Below, piece after piece: positions 15,229 through 22,417 of a DNA stretch of 60,505 bases. The stretch comes from an uncultured Clostridia bacterium (GTDB lineage: Bacteria; Bacillota; Clostridia; Saccharofermentanales; Saccharofermentanaceae): positions 1-60,505 of the forward strand of contig CAMYXL010000008.1 in the NCBI GenBank assembly GCA_947303255.1, given 5' to 3'. Within the stretch, counting starts at the first letter, position 1, and the number at the start of each line of letters is the position of its first letter. The translations under genes and the position numbers were made by a program. The notes below the pieces were generated by a model that saw nothing but the letters and a program-made list of their open reading frames with translations, searched no databases and was not told the origin of the DNA.

Positions 15229-16011
15229 ATGGCATTTTGTCAGAATTGCGGAGCGCAGCTTGCAGAGGGTGAGAAGTTCTGCAGCTCATGCGGAAGCGCT
15301 GTACCGGGTGCAGCAGCACCTGTAGCTCCGGTTGTACCTGTTGCACCACAGATAATGACACAGCAGTCACTTTTCGAGCAGCAGCAGAAGGCCAGACAGG
15401 ATTCGATCAACGAATTGGCAAAGATGATCTCATATTTCGGTCAGAAAGCCGATCTTTTCAGGGAGTACGAACTCTCTCATAACAAGTTGGCATATCTTCA
15501 GAAGGGCACCAACAAAACTTCATTGGTATGGGGAATTATCCTCATCATTATTTTCGGTTTTATTGATACGATCATTGCCTGGGCCATGATCGAAGCCAAA
15601 ACTCCGTTATCGTCAGTGCTTATCATAGGATCAATCTTCGGTATATTTTTACTCCTGGGAATTGCTCTTATCGTCTTATACATTGTTAAGAAATCCCGTA
15701 ACGGCAAAAAACTCGTAGCAGAGCGAACCAAGGTAACCGATATCGCTTATGAGCTCACGAATCACTACACAAACTACGGTTTCTGCCCACTCGGAATCGA
15801 GTACTGCAATCCTTCGATCCTCGTTAAGGTAGCAGACGTCATCAGATCCGGAAGAGCAGCAAATCCTCAGGAAGCGATCAACGCACTTCTCGCAGACAAC
15901 AGAAAGTCCGCGATGCAGCTCCAGAAGAAACTCGGAAGCCTCGCTGCCCGACAGGAAGTCCGTAACGGAAGCCCGGCAGCAGCATTTACTCCTTCCAACT
16001 TCTTCAGATAA
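15229..16011 (+). CDS. Zinc-ribbon membrane protein
   Basis: 260 residues. The N-terminus has a double-CxxC zinc ribbon (CQNCGAQLAEGEKFCSSCG), followed by an Ala/Pro/Val-rich linker and a Gln-rich helix. Two transmembrane segments (about 97-120 and 127-150) and a C-terminal helical domain complete it. The ATG at 15229 has AGGGGGG upstream; an in-frame extension toward 14983 overlaps the previous gene and lacks a ribosome binding site. The zinc_ribbon_2 type is common in Firmicutes membrane proteins of unknown role. It is monocistronic between its own promoter and terminators. Confidence 0.8.
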   Translation: MAFCQNCGAQLAEGEKFCSSCGSAVPGAAAPVAPVVPVAPQIMTQQSLFEQQQKARQDSINELAKMISYFGQKADLFREYELSHNKLAYLQKGTNKTSLVWGIILIIIFGFIDTIIAWAMIEAKTPLSSVLIIGSIFGIFLLLGIALIVLYIVKKSRNGKKLVAERTKVTDIAYELTNHYTNYGFCPLGIEYCNPSILVKVADVIRSGRAANPQEAINALLADNRKSAMQLQKKLGSLAARQEVRNGSPAAAFTPSNFFR

Positions 16012-16025
16012 ATTCGTTAACATCG

Positions 16026-16060
16026 GACCGTCTCACTTCAAGCGAGGCGGTCTATTTTTT
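16026..16060 (+). terminator. Intrinsic terminator of the zinc-ribbon gene
   Basis: GACCGTCTC pairs with GAGGCGGTC (one G-T pair), then TATTTTTTT. Confidence 0.9.
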
Positions 16061-16066
16061 TATTGA

Positions 16067-16117
16067 GAACAAACATTTTTCCTCTGATTCGTGAAAATGT
16101 TTGTTCAGTGTTTTTTT
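16067..16117. terminator. Second strong hairpin, possible bidirectional terminator
   Basis: GAACAAACATTTT (16067-16079) pairs perfectly with AAAATGTTTGTTC (16094-16106), 13 bp, followed by AGTGTTTTTTT. On the minus strand it is followed by an A/T-rich tail, so it may serve the opposing gene too. Confidence 0.75.
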
Positions 16118-16131
16118 GAGAAAAAATGCGT

Positions 16132-16168
16132 ACTAACCTAATCATAATTTTCCACTAAAAAGGTTAGT
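16132..16168. repeat. Third inverted repeat in the convergent intergenic region
   Basis: ACTAACCT (16132-16139) and AGGTTAGT (16161-16168) are perfect 8-bp arms. On the minus strand the stem is followed within four bases by six T residues, fitting a terminator for the gene ending at 16214. Confidence 0.6.
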
Positions 16169-16213
16169 GTTTTTGAGGCTTGAATAGTATCGGATAAATG
16201 AATCATGTCACTT

Positions 16214-17815
16214 TTATTTCTTGCCGGCCGCTTCTTCTATCTTGCCTGTGTCCGGTTCGTCTCCGTATGTGATTCCTGCTCCTGAGTTCGGATGGAAAGC
16301 GGAGTAGCCAAGGTCGATGATGAACAATACGATCAAAACTACTGCTGCGATCTGCTTGTACTTTGGTTTGATCTTACTGTAAAGCTCATCGATCAACGGT
16401 GCAAAGAGGTAGGTGAATGCAACTCCTGCAAGACCGAATACCAAAAGTCCCTCGAGGCAGACTCTGCCGTGGATGTTAAGGAAGAAGCCTGTGTAATCCC
16501 ACCACTTTGTATGGAACAAAGTCTCGAGCATCCATGCGGCGAAGTACTCAAGGATTCCGCACGCCACAAATGTTCCGAGGAACATGATGAACGGATGTTT
16601 TCGAAGAGGACGAAGAAGAACGATGATAACAAGTCCGCCGAAACCGTAGATAGGAAGCCAAGGACCGAACATGGTGCCGCGGTTGACGAAGCGGCCGTTG
16701 TTCAGAAGGCTGTAGAAAACTTCCCAGAGCCAGCCGACGTGAGCGAACGTAAAGAAGAACAATACGATGGTCTGAATGGAGTACTTACGGTCGTAATTGA
16801 TCTTGATCCACTTACGCTTCTCGAGAACCTGGATCTTGTATGCGTATTCAGGATATTCGCCGTAAACGAGCTTGTCTGTGACGAGAGCTTCATCGTTAAG
16901 AAGATCGATGTTCTCGACAACGGATGCTTTGTTCTCGCGAAGGTCCATGTAGATCTCTGCATAAGCACATTCCTTAAGAGGATCCAAAAGGAATACTGCA
17001 ATGAGGTTGAAGGAGAATGTGGAGAAGAAATAACCGATACCGTAGATGAGGTCGATGATGAAAAGTCTTCTCTTATCTCCTGCGGTAAGCTGCTTGGAAA
17101 GCTTGAAAGCTTCCTTCCATTTGATCTCTGGATTCTCGGCCAAAACGTATGGGATCATGGAATACTCATATGACTTTACGATTCCGCCGATGATCGTGAA
17201 ATTCCAGAGGAACTGGAAGATGTAACGGATGAACATTATCTTGGCAACGTTCAGTGTCTTTCCGTGCTTATAAACGAAGAGGAGCTTATCGACTCCTGTC
17301 TCTTTGTAGCTTCTGTGCTCCAGGAAGTATCGGCATTTACCGACATAAAGGACATTCTTGACGAAGATGTTAAGTACAAGAAGGATAATGGCAAAGACGA
17401 GGATTACGATGGACGATGCGATCCTGTCTTTAAATACCAATGTGTTGATACCGTTAAGGACTCCGAATCCGAATGAACCGGATGAAGAGATGGAGTTAAC
17501 GAAAACGGAGATGACACCGTTTGAATATTTACGTGCAAGTGAATCCGAATCGGTGGTGACATTGATGAGTTCCTGTGAAAGAGCGAAATCTTCAATGATG
17601 TCGGAATTGGATTTACCTGTAACCTTATCGAGGACTGCGAGTGTCTCTGTCTCGGCGAGGGTAGAAGTCTTGGTTGCACCGATCTGGGCAACTCCCGTAT
17701 TAAGAGAATAACCTCCGATGATGATACCTGCCAAAAAGACTACAATAACGCTCGTGAAATATCTGCTCTTAAAACTGCTCCATGCATTTTTAAGACACTT
17801 TTTGATGTTAAGCAT
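16214..17815 (-). CDS. DUF975 - CmpB-type fusion membrane protein
   Basis: 533-residue polytopic membrane protein made of two modules usually encoded separately. The N-terminal part (about 1-300) matches DUF975: VGKCRYFLEHR, AENPEIKWKEAFKLSKQL and FIIDLIYGIGYFFSTFSFNLIAVFLLDPL. The C-terminal part (about 345-510) matches the putative ABC-transporter type IV/CmpB family: HVGWLWEVFYSLLNNGRFVNRGT, PWLPIYGFGGLVII and TKWWDYTGFFLNIHGRVCLEG. Functions of both are poorly known. The ATG at 17815 was preferred over an upstream TTG because GAAGGG lies ten bases before it. Monocistronic. Confidence 0.82.
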   Translation of the reverse strand: MLNIKKCLKNAWSSFKSRYFTSVIVVFLAGIIIGGYSLNTGVAQIGATKTSTLAETETLAVLDKVTGKSNSDIIEDFALSQELINVTTDSDSLARKYSNGVISVFVNSISSSGSFGFGVLNGINTLVFKDRIASSIVILVFAIILLVLNIFVKNVLYVGKCRYFLEHRSYKETGVDKLLFVYKHGKTLNVAKIMFIRYIFQFLWNFTIIGGIVKSYEYSMIPYVLAENPEIKWKEAFKLSKQLTAGDKRRLFIIDLIYGIGYFFSTFSFNLIAVFLLDPLKECAYAEIYMDLRENKASVVENIDLLNDEALVTDKLVYGEYPEYAYKIQVLEKRKWIKINYDRKYSIQTIVLFFFTFAHVGWLWEVFYSLLNNGRFVNRGTMFGPWLPIYGFGGLVIIVLLRPLRKHPFIMFLGTFVACGILEYFAAWMLETLFHTKWWDYTGFFLNIHGRVCLEGLLVFGLAGVAFTYLFAPLIDELYSKIKPKYKQIAAVVLIVLFIIDLGYSAFHPNSGAGITYGDEPDTGKIEEAAGKK

Positions 17816-17890
17816 GATCGAATAACCCTTCAAACTGTTTATATAGTTATTAACTTATATTATAGAAAGGGATTTTTCAATAAATCGGGC

Positions 17891-17917
17891 AAAAAAATGG
17901 CCGCCTTAAAGACGACC
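17891..17917 (-). terminator. Intrinsic terminator of the prepilin gene
   Basis: On the minus strand GGTCGTC pairs with GGCGGCC (with G-T pairs) around TTTAA, followed by ATTTTTTT. Confidence 0.7.
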
Positions 17918-17962
17918 GTTTTCTGTTATGCAATTTTTGGATTTAAAGAAACATCTTAGATA

Positions 17963-18163
17963 TCAGAAGAACTTAGATACTGTAGATGTAACTTTACTTG
18001 TTGCGTCGTTATGGCTCATAACCTTATCGCGAGCAGTCTCAGCATACTTGATATAATATGCGATTCCCGCTACAATACCTACTGTCAGGATTGCGATGAT
18101 GGCAATTACCAATACCATCTCAACAAGTGTGAATCCCTTCTTTGATTTGCAAATGCGTTTCAT
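17963..18163 (-). CDS. Type IV prepilin-like protein
   Basis: 66-residue protein with a basic leader ending in Gly and the class III signal KKGFTLVEMVLVIAIIAIL. This is the prepilin peptidase cleavage and methylation site followed by the hydrophobic assembly helix. The mature part is very short (about 30 residues beyond the helix), like minor pseudopilins or ComGC-type subunits. GGGAGG precedes the Met. No prepilin peptidase, ATPase or other pilin gene is adjacent, so it is an orphan here. It is transcribed divergently from the response regulator at 18309. Confidence 0.82.
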   Translation of the reverse strand: MKRICKSKKGFTLVEMVLVIAIIAILTVGIVAGIAYYIKYAETARDKVMSHNDATSKVTSTVSKFF

Positions 18164-18211
18164 AAGAACCTCCCAAACAAAAACACTTGGTAAACAAAAC
18201 AGTTCCTATAG

Positions 18212-18290
18212 TTCACAATTTCCTCAACTCACCCTAATTATAGCAGACGAATTGTGAACAAGAAAGACACAATCTTGTCAAAATTGTGAA
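18212..18290. promoter_or_regulatory. Three AATTGTGAA boxes between prepilin and response regulator
   Basis: TTCACAATT (18212-18220) is in the opposite orientation to two direct copies AATTGTGAA (18250-18258 and 18282-18290). The intervals are 38 and 32 bases. The last copy lies between the -35 and -10 of the response regulator promoter. This is a candidate operator for divergent control. Confidence 0.5.
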
Positions 18291-18302
18291 TTTTAATATA
18301 AC
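18275..18302 (+). promoter_or_regulatory. Promoter of the response regulator, leaderless mRNA likely
   Basis: TTGTCA (18275-18280), 16 bases, TATAAC (18297-18302). The expected transcript start falls at about 18309, the ATG itself. No ribosome binding site is visible. Confidence 0.55.
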
Positions 18303-18308
18303 TATTTT

Positions 18309-18998
18309 ATGAAAAACATGAAAAATACGGTATTAATTGCGGAAGATGACAAAGAGATAAACCAACTCCTCAGAAATTACCTTGAGGAGGAAGGCTATAA
18401 TTGTCTATCGGCGGGCACGGGACTGGATGCTCTTCGACTCATTAAAGAGGAGGCTCCTGACCTTGTTTTGCTCGATCTCATGCTTCCTTTGAAAAGCGGC
18501 GATGCGGTACTTGAAGAAGTGCGTAAATATTCAGATGTTCCGGTCATAGTCGTGTCTGCAAAAGACATGGTAAGAACTAAGATAGATCTTATGAGACTTG
18601 GTGCTGATGATTATGTCACAAAGCCTTTCGATCTTGACGAATTATTGGTAAGGATAGAAGCCGTCCTTCGAAGAAGCGGAAGAAATGATAAAACTTCAAA
18701 TGCTCCTTTGAAGTTCAAAAATATGGAGATCGACACCGATCTTAAGAAAGTTTTCGTGAGCGGACATGAGCTCTCGCTTGCTGCGAAGGAGTACAGCATA
18801 CTTGAACTTATAATCGGAAATCCGACAAAGCTTTTCTCGAAGGCGAACCTTTTCGAGAGCGTATGGAAAGAAAAGTATATGGATGACGATAATATAATTA
18901 AAGTACATATGAGTAATATCAGATCCAAGATCAAGGAATATGATCCGGACGAATATATCGAGACCGTCTGGGGAATGGGTTACCGTCTCAAAAAATAA
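18309..18998 (+). CDS. OmpR-family response regulator
   Basis: 229 residues. The receiver domain (about 6-120) has the acidic pocket Glu12-Asp13-Asp14, phosphoacceptor Asp56 in LVLLDLMLP and the TKPFDLDEL lysine block. The C-terminal winged helix (about 133-228) ends in the typical IETVWGMGYRLKK. The start may be at 18309 or at the ATG three codons later; neither has a clear Shine-Dalgarno. It heads a four-gene module with an ABC exporter and a histidine kinase, the arrangement of antimicrobial-peptide-sensing systems (Bce/Spa/Cpr type). Four phased TTAACY boxes lie right after its stop codon and are its likely binding sites. Confidence 0.94.
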   Translation: MKNMKNTVLIAEDDKEINQLLRNYLEEEGYNCLSAGTGLDALRLIKEEAPDLVLLDLMLPLKSGDAVLEEVRKYSDVPVIVVSAKDMVRTKIDLMRLGADDYVTKPFDLDELLVRIEAVLRRSGRNDKTSNAPLKFKNMEIDTDLKKVFVSGHELSLAAKEYSILELIIGNPTKLFSKANLFESVWKEKYMDDDNIIKVHMSNIRSKIKEYDPDEYIETVWGMGYRLKK

Positions 18999-19039
18999 TT
19001 TAACTTTTATTTAACCTTTTACTTAACCTCCGTTTAACT
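18999..19039 (+). promoter_or_regulatory. Four phased TTAACY boxes, putative response-regulator operator
   Basis: TTAACT (19000-19005), TTAACC (19011-19016), TTAACC (19023-19028) and TTAACT (19034-19039) recur at 11, 12 and 11 bases, one helical turn apart. OmpR/PhoB-class regulators bind such direct repeats. A TATCAT at 19049-19054 could be the -10 of an activated promoter for the ABC genes; no good -35 is present. Confidence 0.7.
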
Positions 19040-19081
19040 GACTTTGTTTATCATAAAGTCAAAATACAAGCGGAGGTTATT

Positions 19082-19996
19082 ATGTCTAATATAGTTTTGG
19101 AGACAAAGGGCCTGACAAAAAAATACGGCAAGGCAACAGTCGTCGACAACTTCAGTTTCAAAGTCGAAAAGGGACACATCTGCGGACTTATCGGACCGAA
19201 CGGTGCAGGCAAGACCACGATCATGAAGATGATGGCGGGACTTATAAAGTCAAACGGCGGTTCACTGGAATTGTTCGGAACCGGTAAGGATCTCGACAGG
19301 AACAGAAGAAGGATCAGTTTTCTTATCGAAAACCCTATGCTCGACATCAACATGAGTGCCTATAAAAACATGGAATACATTAAGTATCTTAAGGGGATAC
19401 CTACATCCGAAAAGATCGAGGATGTTCTGGAATTTGTCGGATTGCTGGATGCTAAGGATAAGAAAGTTAAAAAGTTCTCTCTTGGTATGAGACAAAGACT
19501 CGCGATCGGAATGGCTATCCTTTCAAAGCCTGAGATCCTGGTTCTTGATGAGCCTGTTAACGGACTTGATCCTGAGGGAATCGTTGACGTAAGAAAGATG
19601 ATCAAAAGACTGGTTCACGAAGAGGAAGTAACGGTTCTTATCTCAAGTCATATCCTCTCTGAACTTTCAGAACTATGTACTGATTATGCGATCATAAATC
19701 ACGGTTGTCTTGTTGAGAGCATAACTGCTGAAGATTTGGAAGTTAAGTGTGAAAACCACATCACTTTGAAGACTGATGACATCAACCGTACGGCTACGAT
19801 CCTTGAAGGAAAACTGGGTATCTCAAAATACAAAGTTTTCAGAGATGAAGAGGTTCATATCTTCGAGAAACTTGATGATGTTTCAACTGTTTCAAGAGCA
19901 ATAACGGATTCAGGTCTTACCATCCTTAAGCTCGTTGAAGAAGGCGCAAGTCTTGAAGAGTATTATCTGTCGAAAGTAGGTGGTTCTAATGTTTAA
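19082..19996 (+). CDS. ABC transporter ATP-binding protein
   Basis: 304-residue ATPase of an ABC-2 type exporter. Walker A is GPNGAGKTT (residues 38-46), the signature is FSLGMRQRLAIGMA, Walker B is ILVLDEPVNGLDPEG and the switch His is in LISSHILSEL. The C-terminal 90 residues are an extra domain common in antibiotic and lantibiotic exporters. GGAGG lies eight bases before the ATG. It overlaps the permease gene by eight bases and sits in the module with response regulator and kinase, suggesting resistance to or export of a peptide sensed by the kinase. Confidence 0.94.
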   Translation: MSNIVLETKGLTKKYGKATVVDNFSFKVEKGHICGLIGPNGAGKTTIMKMMAGLIKSNGGSLELFGTGKDLDRNRRRISFLIENPMLDINMSAYKNMEYIKYLKGIPTSEKIEDVLEFVGLLDAKDKKVKKFSLGMRQRLAIGMAILSKPEILVLDEPVNGLDPEGIVDVRKMIKRLVHEEEVTVLISSHILSELSELCTDYAIINHGCLVESITAEDLEVKCENHITLKTDDINRTATILEGKLGISKYKVFRDEEVHIFEKLDDVSTVSRAITDSGLTILKLVEEGASLEEYYLSKVGGSNV

Positions 19997-20726
19997 TCTG
20001 ATAAGAGCAGAATTATACAGATTTAAGAATTCCGGCGGATACCTGTATTTTATGATTCTGGCTGCCATAATTTCGACCGGAACGGCATTTCTTACTAACG
20101 GTGTTGAGACAAGTTTTGATTTTACGATCATGCTCTCAAATGTTGCTCAGTTATCATATAACATGGTACTTCTGTCATGCGGCACATTGCTTACGATATT
20201 TATCGGTGTCTCATATAATAACAGGATGAGTTATTACGAGATAATGGGTGGTAATCCTCCTCACAAGATCATCCTCGCGAAAACATTGTCGATAGGTTTC
20301 ATATCAGCTGTGATCATGTATGTTCCGACAGCTATCCTTCTTATCGCTTCATATATCAAGAGCGGTAAGCAAACGATAGATAATCCATTGATGGTATTTA
20401 TTATCCTGTTCGTGATAACACTTCATACAACGTTCAGTTTTATCCTGTATTCGATGCTCGGAAGAAATCTCGTAATCGCATCATTTATACCGTATGCAAG
20501 ATTGGGTATCATGGATCTTATCGTATACATGTTGATCTTCCAGGAATTTTCCGAACATGCAGACAATAAACTTCTTTACATAACGACAAACTCACAGATG
20601 GCTCATCTTTTGACGATGACCGGAGACAATAAACTTCTTTACATCGTTTTGATCACATCTGTTGTCGAGTGCGCAGTACTTTATATTTTGGTATACTTGG
20701 TCTATAAGAACAGAAAATTCAAGTAA
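19989..20726 (+). CDS. ABC-2 type transporter permease
   Basis: 245-residue membrane partner of the preceding ATPase, with six hydrophobic segments (first about 19-40, last about 218-239). The loop after the second segment, YEIMGGNPPHKIILAKTLSIGF, resembles the coupling region of lantibiotic-immunity-type permeases. The start chosen is the ATG inside the end of the ATPase gene, preceded by AGGTGG; a GTG three codons upstream is less likely. The single permease probably dimerises. Confidence 0.85.
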   Translation: MFNLIRAELYRFKNSGGYLYFMILAAIISTGTAFLTNGVETSFDFTIMLSNVAQLSYNMVLLSCGTLLTIFIGVSYNNRMSYYEIMGGNPPHKIILAKTLSIGFISAVIMYVPTAILLIASYIKSGKQTIDNPLMVFIILFVITLHTTFSFILYSMLGRNLVIASFIPYARLGIMDLIVYMLIFQEFSEHADNKLLYITTNSQMAHLLTMTGDNKLLYIVLITSVVECAVLYILVYLVYKNRKFK

Positions 20727-20747
20727 TAAGATCAGGAGGACGGAACT

Positions 20748-21656
20748 ATGGATATCGCATTGATCATCATATGTTCTGTCCTCTTTTTAATCGCAGTTTT
20801 TTTGCTCATAAGTCTTATCGTTATCAAAAAACAGATCAGGGATTTCTCCAAAGACGTAAAGTATATCGTTGATAACGATACAAAAGAACCGATCAAAGTA
20901 TCAAGCAGGGACAAGGATATAATCGAACTTGCCAAAGCCCTGGACGAACACGTTGACAGAGCAAGGAACGAGTACGCTTCATATGTGAAAGACAGGGAGA
21001 GGATCAACTATCTCGTAAGCGGAATCTCACATGATTTCAGGACGCCGCTTACTTCGTCATTAGGTTACATTCAGCTTATCGAAAAATCCGGTGAGATCAA
21101 AGATCCGAAGAACGTTGAATACTTTAAGATCATCAAGGATAAGAATAATTATCTTAAGATGTTATCGGATGATTTTTTTGACGTATCAAAACTTGCACTA
21201 AATAAGGAACGCGCAAAAGATATAAAAGAGATCGAACTTTCAAGACTTGTTGAAGAAGAGCTTCTTCAGTATTACGACAGGATAAACGACAGAAATCTTA
21301 AGACAGATATCGTTGTTGAAAAAGGAATAAAGATCATGTCTGAACCTTTGGATGTGACGAGAATAATCGACAATCTTTTATCGAATGCATCAAAATATTC
21401 CGCATCATTTATCAACGTAAAACTTGAAGGAAAAAAGTTTAGTGTTACTAATGATATTCAACCTGAAAATGACTTTGAAATCGATCGTGTTTTCGAGTTG
21501 TTTTATCAAGGCGGAGTGAGAGGTCAAAAGGGCAGCGGTGTAGGTCTTTACGTAGTGAAATGTCTCGCTGATGATCTCGGTTTTGAAGTAAGTGCGAACA
21601 AGAATGATAACGTGTTTGAAATAACGTGCGTTTTCGATGATGAAAAAGCATTGTGA
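20748..21656 (+). CDS. Sensor histidine kinase
   Basis: 302 residues. A single N-terminal membrane helix (about 4-27) is followed directly by a cytoplasmic linker, with no extracellular sensor domain. The H box is SGISHDFRTPLTSS with His95, the N box DNLLSNASKYS, and the G2 block GQKGSGVGLYVVK. A canonical DxGxG G1 box is not obvious; the region reads VTNDIQPENDFEIDRVFELFYQGG. With the ABC pair and response regulator upstream it forms a transporter-linked signalling module, where the ABC exporter may act as co-sensor. AGGAGG precedes the ATG by eight bases. It is the last gene of the operon. Confidence 0.92.
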   Translation: MDIALIIICSVLFLIAVFLLISLIVIKKQIRDFSKDVKYIVDNDTKEPIKVSSRDKDIIELAKALDEHVDRARNEYASYVKDRERINYLVSGISHDFRTPLTSSLGYIQLIEKSGEIKDPKNVEYFKIIKDKNNYLKMLSDDFFDVSKLALNKERAKDIKEIELSRLVEEELLQYYDRINDRNLKTDIVVEKGIKIMSEPLDVTRIIDNLLSNASKYSASFINVKLEGKKFSVTNDIQPENDFEIDRVFELFYQGGVRGQKGSGVGLYVVKCLADDLGFEVSANKNDNVFEITCVFDDEKAL

Positions 21657-21745
21657 ATATATACAAAGGAACGAATTTTGATGTTGTTTTTTTACAAACA
21701 ATCGTAAAAAAATTATTAATTCGATATCATAAACCGCATAAAATC

Positions 21746-21774
21746 TTGACATAAAAAGTTAGGAATAATAAAGT
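21746..21774 (+). promoter_or_regulatory. Probable promoter of the Lys/Ala-repeat protein
   Basis: A perfect TTGACA lies at 21746-21751. Possible -10 elements are TAATAA (21766-21771, short spacer) or TAAAGT (21769-21774, 17-base spacer). Confidence 0.5.
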
Positions 21775-21808
21775 AAGCATATAACCACACTTTTATGGAG
21801 GTATTTTT

Positions 21809-22330
21809 ATGGCAAGCACAGATAAAGCAGCAACACCTGCTAAGCCAGAGGAAGTAAAGGCAGCTCCTGCAGCAGCAGTTGCTCCAAAGACAGAAGTTAA
21901 GAAGGCAGAGGCTAAGAAGCCAGCAGCTAAGAAGGCAGCAGCTAAGAAGCCAGCAGCTAAGAAAGCAGCAGCTAAGAAGCCAGCAGCTAAGAAGGCAGCA
22001 GCTAAGCCAGCAGCTAAGAAGGCAGAGGCTAAGCCAGCAGCTAAGAAGGCAGCAGCTAAGCCGGCAGCTAAGAAGGCAGCAGCTAAGCCAGCAGCTAAGA
22101 AAGCAGCAGCTAAGCCAGCAGCTAAGAAAGCAACAGCTAAGAAGGCAGCTAAGAAGCCTGCTAAGAAGGTTGTTAAGAAGCTCGGTAAGGTTATCTTCGA
22201 GTTCGACGGCAAGCAGATCGCTTACAAGGACATCGAGAAGAAGGCAGCTAAGCTCGGCGGCGATGTTTATGTAGTTGCAGCTGAGAAGAAGATCTACGAT
22301 GCAGACGGTAAGGCAGTAGCTCTTTTCTAA
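21809..22330 (+). CDS. Lys/Ala/Pro-repeat, histone H1-like protein
   Basis: 173 residues. Residues about 30-120 are a low-complexity run of AAKKPAAKKA-type repeats, very basic and like the tails of histone H1 or bacterial Hc1/AlgP-type DNA-binding proteins. The last 50 residues (KLGKVIFEFDGKQIAYKDIEKKA...) form a compact domain resembling the C-terminal module of DUF6465-type Clostridial proteins, but shorter; this match is tentative. Non-specific nucleic-acid binding is a reasonable inference. GGAGG lies ten bases upstream. It is monocistronic, with a perfect TTGACA and a strong terminator, suggesting high expression. Confidence 0.78.
   Translation: MASTDKAATPAKPEEVKAAPAAAVAPKTEVKKAEAKKPAAKKAAAKKPAAKKAAAKKPAAKKAAAKPAAKKAEAKPAAKKAAAKPAAKKAAAKPAAKKAAAKPAAKKATAKKAAKKPAKKVVKKLGKVIFEFDGKQIAYKDIEKKAAKLGGDVYVVAAEKKIYDADGKAVALF
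21899..22155 (+). repeat. Tandem DNA repeats within the Lys/Ala coding region
   Basis: Many near-exact copies of AAGAAGGCAGCAGCTAAGCC-like 15-27 bp units encode the Lys-Ala-Pro repeats. Codon use is nearly constant (gca, gct, aag), so the DNA itself is repetitive and prone to slippage. Confidence 0.9.
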
Positions 22331-22352
22331 TCTGATTCAGGATATAAAAATA

Positions 22353-22379
22353 GGAGTTGCAAATTGCAACTCCTTTTTT
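22353..22379 (+). terminator. Intrinsic terminator of the Lys/Ala-repeat gene
   Basis: GGAGTTGCAA pairs with TTGCAACTCC, a near-perfect palindrome, followed by six T residues. Confidence 0.93.
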
Positions 22380-22417
22380 ATTGCTTAGATTTCTATCTAT
22401 ATAGGTATCTGTCGATA

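Noticed and set aside
22000..22212. Minus-strand Ala/Leu-rich frame opposite the Lys/Ala-repeat gene
   Set aside because: It is the antisense of the low-complexity repeats, without its own ribosome binding site or domain.
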